Source of the DNA: Pseudonocardia nematodicida
Lineage (GTDB): Bacteria > Actinomycetota > Actinomycetes > Mycobacteriales > Pseudonocardiaceae
Direction of reading: 5' to 3'
DNA length: 64,000 bases
Assembly: GCF_040105385.1 (NCBI RefSeq)
Contig: NZ_JBEDNQ010000008.1
Coordinates: forward strand, 62,001 to 126,000
Shown here: positions 26,498-34,321 of the stretch, one piece after another
Position numbering within the stretch: the first letter of the stretch is position 1
How the letters are laid out: each line of letters starts with the position of its first letter
Notes under the pieces: model-generated
What the model saw: the letters and a program-made list of their open reading frames with translations, nothing else
Told to the model about the DNA's origin: nothing
The model's database searches: none
Made by a program: the position numbers and the translations under genes

Positions 26498-27649
26498 GTG
26501 AAGCGCACTCTCTACGACGATGACCACGAGGTCTTTCGCGCGTCGTTCCGGAAATTCGTCGAGAACGAGATCGTCCCGAACGACGCGGCGTGGAGCCAGG
26601 CCGGCATCGTCCCCCGTGAACTCTTCGTCCGCGCCGGCACCAACGGATTCCTCGGTATCGACGTTCCCGAGGAGTTCGGGGGCGGCGGAGTCGCCGACTT
26701 CCGGTTCAACGCGGTGATCATCGAAGAGCTGATGCGATCAGGCAGCGGCGGTGTGGGACTCGGCCTGACGCTGCACAACGACATCTGCATGCCCTATTTC
26801 CTCAGTTTCGCCGACGCGGCGCAGCAGAAGCAGTGGCTGCCGGGGATCGTCGCCGGGGAGCGGATCACTGCTGTCGCGATGACAGAGCCGGGCATGGGCT
26901 CCGACCTGGCTTCGATGGCCACCACGGCGCGCCGCGACGGCGAGCACTACGTCGTCAACGGCGCGAAGACCTTCATCACCAACGGCATCAACTCCGACCT
27001 GGTGATCACCGCGGTCAAGACCGACCCCACCCAGCGGCACCGGGGCATCTCCCTGCTCGTGCTGGAACGCGGGATGAAGGGCTTCGAGCGTGGCCGCAAC
27101 CTCGACAAGCTGGGCCAGCACGCCCAGGACACCGCAGAGCTGTCCTTCACCGATGTCCGGGTGCCCGCGGCGAACCTGCTGGGCGGCGAGGAGGGCCAGG
27201 GGTTCGCCCAGCTCGTCGCCAAGCTGCCCCAGGAACGGCTGTCAATTGCCGTGGCGGGAGTGGCCGCGGCCCAGTCCGCGCTGGACTGGACGCTCGACTA
27301 CGTCACCGGACGCACGGCATTCGGTCAACCGATCGGCTCGTTCCAGCACTCAAGGTTCGTGCTCGCCGAGATCGCAACCGAGGTGGACCTGGCGTGGCAC
27401 TACATCGACGACTGCATCCGTGCGCTCAACGCGGGTGAGCTCACGGCGGTCGACGCGAGCAAGGCGAAGTACTGGTGCACCGAGCTGCAGGGTCGTGCGA
27501 TCGACGCATGCCTCCAGCTGCACGGCGGGTACGGGTACATGAGCGAGTACCCGATCGCCCGGGCCTTCGCCGACGCCCGAGTGACGCGGATCTACGGCGG
27601 GACGACCGAGGTCATGAAAGAGGTCATCGGCCGGTCCCTGGGCCTGTGA
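26498..27649 (+). CDS. Acyl-CoA dehydrogenase
   Basis: A 383-residue FAD enzyme of usual length. The family signature AMTEPGMGSDLASM, the FITNGINSD segment, LHGGYGYMSEYPIARAFADARV and the C-terminal catalytic region IYGGTTEVMKEVIG with its glutamate are all present. It introduces the alpha-beta double bond into an acyl-CoA. Start GTG 26498 follows CAGGAGAC, 25 bases after the nitroreductase. No electron-transfer flavoprotein genes are in the window. Confidence 0.94.
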   Translation: MKRTLYDDDHEVFRASFRKFVENEIVPNDAAWSQAGIVPRELFVRAGTNGFLGIDVPEEFGGGGVADFRFNAVIIEELMRSGSGGVGLGLTLHNDICMPYFLSFADAAQQKQWLPGIVAGERITAVAMTEPGMGSDLASMATTARRDGEHYVVNGAKTFITNGINSDLVITAVKTDPTQRHRGISLLVLERGMKGFERGRNLDKLGQHAQDTAELSFTDVRVPAANLLGGEEGQGFAQLVAKLPQERLSIAVAGVAAAQSALDWTLDYVTGRTAFGQPIGSFQHSRFVLAEIATEVDLAWHYIDDCIRALNAGELTAVDASKAKYWCTELQGRAIDACLQLHGGYGYMSEYPIARAFADARVTRIYGGTTEVMKEVIGRSLGL

Positions 27650-27733
27650 GGGCCGTCCGTCCCGCAGCATCGCCGACACCGCCGCGGCAGCACACCTCGC
27701 CGACCTCGGTGCCTAGCCGACGTCGTGCGCCGT

Positions 27734-27753
27734 CCCGACCCGACCCGACCCGA
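27734..27753. repeat. Four tandem CCCGA units
   Basis: CCCGA is repeated four times head to tail, twelve bases upstream of the ATG region of the CoA ligase gene. It lies in the 116-base gap between two co-directional genes and could vary in copy number by slippage. No function is evident. Confidence 0.8.
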
Positions 27754-27765
27754 TCAGAGGAGATC

Positions 27766-29337
27766 ATGTTCCCGGGTGCCCACGCCACTCAGTCACCGCA
27801 TCGGGCCGCGGTCATCATGGCCGGCAGCGGCCTCCGGCTGACGTACGGACAGTTGGAGGAGAGCTCGCGCCGACTCGCGCACCGGCTCAGGGATAAGGGT
27901 TTCCGGCGCGGCGACGTCATCGCCCTGCTATCCGGAAACGACCCCCGCGTGTTCGAGGTCTACTGGGCTGCTCAACGCTCGGGCCTGTACATCACAGCCA
28001 TCAACAAGCTCCTCGGAGCGGACGAACTGCACCACATCCTCGCTGACAGCGGCGCGCAGGCGTTGTTCGTCGGTCCGGGGGTCGGAGAGGTGGCTGCGCA
28101 CACGGCGGACTACGCGGACATCCGCTACGCGGTCGCCATGGACGCAGCCCCCGATGGCAGCGGTGAGTGGCACGATTACGCCGCCGAGCTCGCCGAGGGG
28201 TCGACCGAGCCGCTCCTGGACCAGCCGCGCGGCGGCGACATGCTGTACTCGTCGGGGACGACGGGCCGGCCGAAGGGAATCCGGCCACCGTTGCCGGAGC
28301 GCCAGGTGGACCAGGCCGGCGACGCCATGGTCGATCTGTTCGGGAAGCGGATCACACTTGGCCCCGACACGGTCTTCCTGTCCCCGGCGCCGCTCTACCA
28401 CGCCGCACCGCTCCGGCTGTGCGCCACCGTGCAGGCCCTCGGCGGCACGGTCGTGATCATGGAGAGGTTCGACGCCGAGCAGGCGCTCGCCACCATCGAG
28501 CGCTACCAGATCTCGCACGCCCAGTGGGTTCCGACCATGTTCGTGCGCCTGCTGAAACTGTCCACCGAGGTCCGGGACCGCTACGACCTGTCGAGCATGC
28601 GAGTCGCGGTGCACTCAGCGGCTCCCTGCCCGGTGGAGGTCAAGCACCAGATGATGGACTGGTGGGGGTCGATTCTGCACGAGTACTACTCGTCGACCGA
28701 GGTCGCGGGAATGACCTGGATCGGTCCCCAGGAATGGACCGCCCATCCGGGCTCGGTCGGGCGGTCGATCCTCGGTGTGCTGCACGTGTGTGAGGACGAC
28801 GGGCACGAACTTCCCACGGGTCGAGTGGGCACCGTCTACTTCGAGCGCGAGACGCGCCCCTTCGAATATCACAACGATCCCGAGAAGACGAGGGCGACCC
28901 AGCACCCACATCATCCATTGTGGACGACCGTCGGGGACATCGGCTTCCTCGACGACGACGGTTACCTCCACCTCACCGACCGCAAGGCCTTCATGATCAT
29001 CTCAGGCGGGGTGAACATCTACCCGCAGGAGATCGAGGACACCCTGGCCCTGCACCCCGCAGTATCCGATGTCGCCGTGATCGGCGTCCCGGATGAGGAA
29101 ATGGGCGAACAGGTCAAGGCCGTCGTGCAGACCGCACCCGGACAGGAGCCGAACGACGAGCTGGCCGCGGTGCTCTTGGCGCACGTGCGGACCAGGCTCG
29201 CCGGTTACAAGGTCCCCCGCACGATCGACTTCGTGGACGAACTGCCGCGCACACCCACCGGCAAGCTCGTCAAAGGCCCGCTCCGCGACCTCTACCGCCG
29301 GCCTGGTCCGGCCATCAGCGCAGGGGACGACGCGTGA
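27766..29337 (+). CDS. AMP-dependent acyl-CoA synthetase (fatty-acid-CoA ligase type)
   Basis: A 523-residue ANL-superfamily ligase that activates a carboxylic acid through an acyl-adenylate. The P-loop YSSGTTGRPKGI, the EYYSSTEVAGM motif, GDIGFLDDDGYLHLTDRK and the C-terminal catalytic lysine in PTGKLVKGPLRDLY are present. ATG 27766 follows AGAGGAG. An upstream frame continuing from inside the dehydrogenase gene is an artefact. The GTGA overlap with the next crotonase couples the two. It is the first of three ligases in the window and least like the other two. Confidence 0.93.
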   Translation: MFPGAHATQSPHRAAVIMAGSGLRLTYGQLEESSRRLAHRLRDKGFRRGDVIALLSGNDPRVFEVYWAAQRSGLYITAINKLLGADELHHILADSGAQALFVGPGVGEVAAHTADYADIRYAVAMDAAPDGSGEWHDYAAELAEGSTEPLLDQPRGGDMLYSSGTTGRPKGIRPPLPERQVDQAGDAMVDLFGKRITLGPDTVFLSPAPLYHAAPLRLCATVQALGGTVVIMERFDAEQALATIERYQISHAQWVPTMFVRLLKLSTEVRDRYDLSSMRVAVHSAAPCPVEVKHQMMDWWGSILHEYYSSTEVAGMTWIGPQEWTAHPGSVGRSILGVLHVCEDDGHELPTGRVGTVYFERETRPFEYHNDPEKTRATQHPHHPLWTTVGDIGFLDDDGYLHLTDRKAFMIISGGVNIYPQEIEDTLALHPAVSDVAVIGVPDEEMGEQVKAVVQTAPGQEPNDELAAVLLAHVRTRLAGYKVPRTIDFVDELPRTPTGKLVKGPLRDLYRRPGPAISAGDDA

Positions 29338-30113
29338 GCGCGGTGTACTACGAGCAGAACAGCGGTGTCGCGCGGATCACCTTGGATGCGCCGGAACGGG
29401 GCAACCCCCTGAACCCGACGTCGGTGGCAGAGCTCGCCGACGCGGTGCGCCGGGCTCGGGCCGACGACAGCCACGTCGTCGTGCTCTCGGCCACCGGCGA
29501 CACCTTCTGTGTCGGCGGGGACCTGACGGCATTCGCCGGTGCGGACGACGTCGAGCACATGATCGACGATCTCGCGGAGGCGCTGCACCGGGTCATCAGC
29601 GACCTTCACCGGATTGCTGCGGTAGTGGTGTCGGTGGTACAGGGCACCACTGCCGGAGCGGGGGTGCCCCTCGCCGCAGCCGCCGACCTCGTGCTGGCGT
29701 CCACATCCGCCCGGTTCACTCTGGCTTACACCGGGGTCGGCTTGTCTCCGGACGGGGGGACCTCGCTGCTGACGGCCTCGCTGGGACTGCACCGGACGTT
29801 GCGGCTGGCACTGCTCAACCCTGTCGTGACCGCCGAGGAAGCCCATGCGCTGGGACTCGTCGCGGAGGTCCACCCCGACGACGAGCTCGACGCCGCGGTC
29901 GAGGCGACCGTCGCCGGCCTGCGTCGGGGATCGCGCTCCGCGCAAATCGCGGCCAAGCGCCTGCTGCGGGAGGCCGCCACGCCGGGGGAGGAGGCGGCCC
30001 TGCGCCGGGAGACCCTCTCCATCCGCGCCCTCGCGGCCAGCCCCGATGGCCGTGAGGGCGTCGCGGCGTTCCTCGCCAAACGCGCCCCCGGCTATCCCAG
30101 CAGCTGTGCGTGA
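29334..30113 (+). CDS. Crotonase-family enoyl-CoA isomerase-like protein (PaaG-type)
   Basis: A 259-residue crotonase. The first hydratase glutamate is replaced by Pro (about residue 112, AGAGVPLAAAADL) and the second by Asp (D140, GLSPDGGTSLL). The SPDGG form is that of PaaG-like and other enoyl-CoA isomerases rather than hydratases, so it likely shifts a double bond or opens a ring-type intermediate. GTG 29334 overlaps the ligase stop. Paired with the true hydratase at 23936, it suggests a substrate whose double bond needs moving. Confidence 0.88.
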   Translation: MSAVYYEQNSGVARITLDAPERGNPLNPTSVAELADAVRRARADDSHVVVLSATGDTFCVGGDLTAFAGADDVEHMIDDLAEALHRVISDLHRIAAVVVSVVQGTTAGAGVPLAAAADLVLASTSARFTLAYTGVGLSPDGGTSLLTASLGLHRTLRLALLNPVVTAEEAHALGLVAEVHPDDELDAAVEATVAGLRRGSRSAQIAAKRLLREAATPGEEAALRRETLSIRALAASPDGREGVAAFLAKRAPGYPSSCA

Positions 30114-30136
30114 CCCGACGAACTCAGGAGGAACAC

Positions 30137-31273
30137 TTGGCGCACACCGCCGGGCCGCTCACCGGCCTCCGGATCATCGAGCTGGCTGGAATCGGGCCGG
30201 GACCGCACGCCGCCATGGTGCTTGCGGATCTGGGTGCGGACGTCGTCCGCATCGATCGCCCCGCCGGCGGCCTGCAGCTGGCTGATGCAGACGCGCCGGA
30301 CACCCTGCAGCGCGGCCGACGCCGGGTGGCGGCGGACCTCAAGACGGCGCGGGGCCGCGATGCGGTGCTGCAGCTTGTCGAGCAGGCCGACGTCTTGCTG
30401 GAGGGGTACCGGCCCGGCGTGACCGAACGACTCGGGGTGGGGCCGGCCGACTGTCATGCACGTAATCCCCGTCTGGTCTACGCCCGGATGACAGGGTGGG
30501 GCCAGGACGGCCCGATGGCCCCGCGGGCCGGACACGACATCAACTACATCTCGTTGACGGGGGCGCTGCACGCGATCGGCAGGACGGGGGAGCGCCCCGT
30601 GCCACCGTTGAACCTCGTCGGCGACTTCGGTGGTGGGTCGATGTTCCTGGTGACCGGTGTACTCGCCGCGCTGTGGGAGGTGCAGCGATCCGGCGAGGGA
30701 CAGGTGGTCGACGCAGCCATGGTCGACGGGACCTGCGTGCTCGCTCAGATGGTGTGGAGCATGCTTGGCCAGGGGGAATGGACCGACGAGCGGGGGGCCA
30801 ACCTGCTCGACGGCCACGCGCCCTTCTACGACACCTACGCCTGTGCCGACGGTGAGTACATCGCGGTCGGGGCTTTGGAGCCCCAGTTCTACGCGATCCT
30901 GCTGACCGGTCTGAGGATCGATCCGGGTGATGTCCCGGCACAGTACGACCGCGAAGGGTGGCCGCTGCTGCGCCGCCGCTTCGAGGAGGTGTTCGCGACC
31001 CGTAGCCGCGACGAGTGGGCCACGGCGTTCGACGGGACCGATGCCTGCGTGACCCCGGTGCTGTCGTTCGACGAGGCCGCTGAGCACCCGCATCTGGCCG
31101 CTCGGTCGACGATCATCGAGGGCGCCGGAGGACGTCAGGCCGCCCCCGCTCCCCGCTTTTCCCGAACGGCTCCGGACCTGCGTGGCCTGCCCGGCCCCAC
31201 GGAGGACGTCGATGCGGTCCTCGCCGGCTGGGCCCGCTCGGGCGCAGCTACTCCGACCACGCCAGGAGGCTGA
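30137..31273 (+). CDS. CaiB/BaiF family III CoA-transferase, alpha-methylacyl-CoA racemase type
   Basis: A 378-residue protein close to alpha-methylacyl-CoA racemases (AMACR), which invert the 2-methyl centre of branched acyl-CoAs. The catalytic set is seen: H133 (AGHDINYISLTG), D163 (LVGDFGGG) and the glutamate of GALEPQFYAILL. TTG 30137 is preferred because AGGAGGAACAC precedes it; the in-frame GTG at 30110, overlapping the crotonase stop, lies upstream of that site. The operon context (dehydrogenase, hydratase, thiolase) suits racemisation before beta-oxidation. A twin lies at 35880-37034. Confidence 0.92.
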   Translation: MAHTAGPLTGLRIIELAGIGPGPHAAMVLADLGADVVRIDRPAGGLQLADADAPDTLQRGRRRVAADLKTARGRDAVLQLVEQADVLLEGYRPGVTERLGVGPADCHARNPRLVYARMTGWGQDGPMAPRAGHDINYISLTGALHAIGRTGERPVPPLNLVGDFGGGSMFLVTGVLAALWEVQRSGEGQVVDAAMVDGTCVLAQMVWSMLGQGEWTDERGANLLDGHAPFYDTYACADGEYIAVGALEPQFYAILLTGLRIDPGDVPAQYDREGWPLLRRRFEEVFATRSRDEWATAFDGTDACVTPVLSFDEAAEHPHLAARSTIIEGAGGRQAAPAPRFSRTAPDLRGLPGPTEDVDAVLAGWARSGAATPTTPGG

Positions 31274-31274
31274 C

Positions 31275-32096
31275 GTGACGTCATTGAAGAACCGAACGAT
31301 CGTGATGTCCGGCGGAAGCCGTGGAATCGGCTTGGCGATCCTGGTCGCGGCCGCGCGCCAGGGCGCCAATGCGGTCCTGCTGGCCAAGACCGACCACCCC
31401 GATCCGCGTCTGCCGGGAACGGTGCACTCGGCGGTGGAGCAGATCGAGACGGCGGGAGGCGAGGCCGTCGCCGTGGTCGGCGACGTACGCGCAGAGGACG
31501 ACGTCGCGCGGGCCGTCGCGACCGCCGTCGACCGGTTCGGCGGTGTGGACATCGTGATCAACAATGCCTCGGCACTGAACCTCTCCGGAACCCTTGACCT
31601 CACCCCGAAACGCTACGACCTGATGCAGCAGATAAACGCCAAGGGCGCCTTCCAACTGTCCCGAGCGGCTCTCCCGCATCTGTTCGCCAGCGACGACCCC
31701 CAGATCGTCAGCCTGTCCCCCCCGATCAACCTCGCCCCGCGCTGGCTGGGGAGGTTCCCGGCCTACACGCTGTCGAAATACGGCATGACGCTGCTGACAC
31801 TGGGCTTCGCCGCTGAGTTCGCCGAGCGGGGGGTCAGGGCAAACTGTCTGTGGCCGCAGACCACGATCGCGACGGCCGCCGTGGTCAATCTGCTCGGCGG
31901 CCGGGATGCGGCGAGCCGCGCGCGCCGCCCCGAGATCATGGCCGATGCGGCGGTAGCCCTGCTGTCCGACCCGGCGCGACCCTCCGGTGAGGTGTTCCTC
32001 GATGTCGAGGCGCTGGCCAGAGCAGGGGTTCGCGACCTGTCGGGCTACGGCGGCACCGACGACCCGGAACTCGACTTCTTCGTCGACGAGCTCTGA
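31275..32096 (+). CDS. HSDL2-like short-chain dehydrogenase
   Basis: A 273-residue SDR: SGGSRGIGLAIL cofactor loop, INNASALNLSGT, and YTLSKYGM with active-site Tyr and Lys. The variant NNAS, the loss of the usual serine-rich loop (SLSPPINLAPRW) and the C-terminal FLDVEAL match the hydroxysteroid dehydrogenase-like 2 branch, linked to lipid and branched-acid metabolism. GTG 31275 lies one base after the preceding stop with AGGAGG inside that gene, so translation is coupled. Confidence 0.88.
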   Translation: MTSLKNRTIVMSGGSRGIGLAILVAAARQGANAVLLAKTDHPDPRLPGTVHSAVEQIETAGGEAVAVVGDVRAEDDVARAVATAVDRFGGVDIVINNASALNLSGTLDLTPKRYDLMQQINAKGAFQLSRAALPHLFASDDPQIVSLSPPINLAPRWLGRFPAYTLSKYGMTLLTLGFAAEFAERGVRANCLWPQTTIATAAVVNLLGGRDAASRARRPEIMADAAVALLSDPARPSGEVFLDVEALARAGVRDLSGYGGTDDPELDFFVDEL

Positions 32097-32122
32097 GCTC
32101 GACCGACCGTGAGAGGACATCG

Positions 32123-32144
32123 GAACAGTCGTTCCCGACTGTTC
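32123..32144. promoter_or_regulatory. Intercistronic perfect hairpin
   Basis: GAACAGTCG and CGACTGTTC form a perfect nine-base stem around TTCC in the 103-base gap between the SDR and thiolase genes. There is no T-run. It may be an RNA stability or attenuation element, or a protein-binding palindrome. Confidence 0.5.
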
Positions 32145-32199
32145 GGTCGCTGAGACGGACCGGGCATCCGCCCGGACCCTGGAAGTGAGGAGTCACGCC

Positions 32200-33348
32200 G
32201 TGCGCGATGCGGTGATCGTGGAAGCGGTGCGTACGCCGGTCGGCAAGCGCAACGGAGCTTTGTCCGGTGTCCACCCGGCGGATCTGTCGGCGGGCGTCCT
32301 GACGAGCCTGGCCGCGCGCAGTGGAGTCGATCCGGCCGTGGTCGACGACGTCGTGTGGGGATGCGTGACCCAGAGCGGTGAGCAGACCTTCGACATCGCC
32401 CGGACCGCCGTGCTCTCGGCCGGGTGGCCAGAGACGGTTCCCGGTGTGACCGTCGACCGGCAGTGCGGGTCCAGCCAGCAGTCTGTGCACTTCGTGGCAG
32501 CCGGGCTCATCGCCGGACAGTACGACGTCGCGATCGCCGGTGGGGTCGAGTCGATGTCGCGAGCACCGATGGGGTCCTCCCTGGGCGATGCCAGGCCGTA
32601 CGGCACGGGCTTCGACACCCGCTACGGCGGTGTGTTCCCCAACCAGGGGATCGGGGCCGAGATGATCGTCGACAAGTGGGGCATGTCGCGGGCCCAGCTC
32701 GACGAATTCGCCCTGAGCAGCCACGCGAAGGCCGCCGCGGCGCAGGACGGGGGACATTTCGACGGTCAGATCGGCCCGGTCACACTGCTCGACGGGACCG
32801 TCGTCGAACAGGACGAGGGCATCCGCCGCGGTGGCACCGTCGACGGGCTGGCCACGCTCAGGACGGTCTTCCGTCCCGAGGGCGGCCGCATCACCGCGGG
32901 CAACTCGTCTCAGATCTCCGACGGCGCCGCTGCGCTGCTGATGACGACGTCGCAGAAGGCGGCCGAGCTCGGGCTCACGCCTCTGGCCCGGGTGCACACC
33001 GCGGTCGTCGCGGGTGCCGATCCCATCGTCATGCTCACCGCGCCCATTCCCGCCACGGCGAAGGCACTGCAGCGAAGCGGCCTGTCGATCAACGAGATCG
33101 GGGCATTCGAAGTCAACGAGGCCTTCGCGCCCGTGCCACTGGCCTGGCTTGCGGAACTCGGCGCCGATCCGAAGGCGCTCAACCCCCTCGGTGGCGCCAT
33201 CGCGTTGGGCCACCCGCTCGGCGGCTCCGGCGCGCGGTTGATGACGACGTTGGTACACCACATGCGCGACAACGGCATCCGCTACGGCTTGCAGACGATG
33301 TGCGAGGGCGGCGGCCAGGCCAACGCCACGATCCTCGAGCTGCTCTGA
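32200..33348 (+). CDS. Acetyl-CoA acetyltransferase-type thiolase
   Basis: A 382-residue thiolase. Catalytic residues appear in order: nucleophilic Cys in DRQCGSSQQSVHF, NEAFAPVPLAW, His in ALGHPLGGSGARL, and second Cys in MCEGGGQAN. It cleaves a 3-ketoacyl-CoA with CoA. GTG 32200 follows GAGGAG by seven bases; an upstream GTG overlapping that site is rejected. It follows the hairpin noted above. Confidence 0.94.
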   Translation: MRDAVIVEAVRTPVGKRNGALSGVHPADLSAGVLTSLAARSGVDPAVVDDVVWGCVTQSGEQTFDIARTAVLSAGWPETVPGVTVDRQCGSSQQSVHFVAAGLIAGQYDVAIAGGVESMSRAPMGSSLGDARPYGTGFDTRYGGVFPNQGIGAEMIVDKWGMSRAQLDEFALSSHAKAAAAQDGGHFDGQIGPVTLLDGTVVEQDEGIRRGGTVDGLATLRTVFRPEGGRITAGNSSQISDGAAALLMTTSQKAAELGLTPLARVHTAVVAGADPIVMLTAPIPATAKALQRSGLSINEIGAFEVNEAFAPVPLAWLAELGADPKALNPLGGAIALGHPLGGSGARLMTTLVHHMRDNGIRYGLQTMCEGGGQANATILELL

Positions 33349-33378
33349 CTCCCCGACCCGAACGACGAAAGGACCCTC

Positions 33379-34140
33379 ATGGACATCTCAGGATCAGTCG
33401 CAGTGGTGACCGGTGGTGCATCCGGCCTCGGGCTGGCCACCGCTGAGACGCTGCTGGACGCAGGTGCCGACGTCGTGCTGCTCGACCTACCCGGCTCCGA
33501 CGGCGCGGCAGTCGCGGACAAGCTCGGTGGGAGGGCGCGCTTCGTCGCCACCGACGTGACCGACGCGACTGCGGTCGCCGCGGCGCTGGACGTCGCTGCG
33601 GAGCTGGGACCGCTGCGTGTGGCCGTCAATTGCGCGGGGATCGGCCCGGCCGCCCGCACCGTGGGCCGGAAGGGCCCGTTCCCCCTGGACCTGTTCACGA
33701 CGGTCGTGATGGTCAACCTGATCGGTACGTTCAACGTGATCCGCCTGGCCGCCGAGCGGATGGCGGCCGCCGAGCCGACGGGCGACGAACGCGGAGTGAT
33801 CATCAACACCGCCTCGGTGGCCGCCTTCGACGGACAGATCGGGCAGGCCGCCTACTCCGCGTCCAAGGGCGGTGTCGTCGGGATGACCCTGCCTATTGCC
33901 CGAGACCTGGCAGATTCGAAGATCCGCGTCGTCACCATCGCACCCGGCCTGTTCGAGACCCCGCTGCTGGGCACCCTGCCCCAGGAAGCGCGTGACTCCC
34001 TCGGCGCTCAGGTGCCACACCCCGCCCGGCTCGGGCGGCCGGCGGAGTACGGCTCGCTTGCCGCGCACATCGTTGCCAACCCCATGCTCAACGGCGAGGT
34101 GATCCGGCTCGACGGCGCGATCCGCATGGCTCCACGGTGA
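33379..34140 (+). CDS. Type II 3-hydroxyacyl-CoA dehydrogenase (HSD17B10-like SDR)
   Basis: A 253-residue SDR with VTGGASGLGLATAETLL, a charged insertion near residue 90-100 (GRKGPFPLDLFTTVV) that marks the HSD17B10 branch, INTASVAAFDGQ, YSASKGG and the C-terminal PMLNGEVIRLDGAIRM. These proteins oxidise 3-hydroxyacyl-CoA, including 2-methyl-branched forms. It is the last gene of the rightward block, before a terminator-like hairpin. A decayed relative lies at 13346-13480. Confidence 0.93.
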   Translation: MDISGSVAVVTGGASGLGLATAETLLDAGADVVLLDLPGSDGAAVADKLGGRARFVATDVTDATAVAAALDVAAELGPLRVAVNCAGIGPAARTVGRKGPFPLDLFTTVVMVNLIGTFNVIRLAAERMAAAEPTGDERGVIINTASVAAFDGQIGQAAYSASKGGVVGMTLPIARDLADSKIRVVTIAPGLFETPLLGTLPQEARDSLGAQVPHPARLGRPAEYGSLAAHIVANPMLNGEVIRLDGAIRMAPR

Positions 34141-34291
34141 GCGCCGCTCAGGGTGCGGTGACCGGCGATGTCGAGCCGGCGCCGCGACGACCGTCCATCC
34201 GCCCGGCACGACGGTGCTGACCACGCTGTCCCGTCCCCGACGAGACGGCCGGGCTCCCGCCCCCACCGCCTGCGATCACCCGGCGCGTGGC

Positions 34292-34313
34292 GGGGGCCCG
34301 GAGCCCGGCCCCC
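34292..34313. terminator. Bidirectional terminator between convergent genes
   Basis: GGGGGCC (34292-34298) and GGCCCCC (34307-34313) pair perfectly around an eight-base loop, nine bases after the end of the leftward ligase gene and 150 bases after the rightward SDR. No T-run, as often in actinobacteria. Confidence 0.6.
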
Positions 34314-34321
34314 CGTCCCCG

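Noticed and set aside
27734..27753. CCCGA tandem units as a CRISPR-like or regulatory array
   Set aside because: Four contiguous five-base units without spacers are a simple microsatellite.
34141..34291. Possible small gene after the type II SDR
   Set aside because: Only short P/R-rich frames; the stretch ends in a terminator hairpin and is better read as 3' untranslated DNA.
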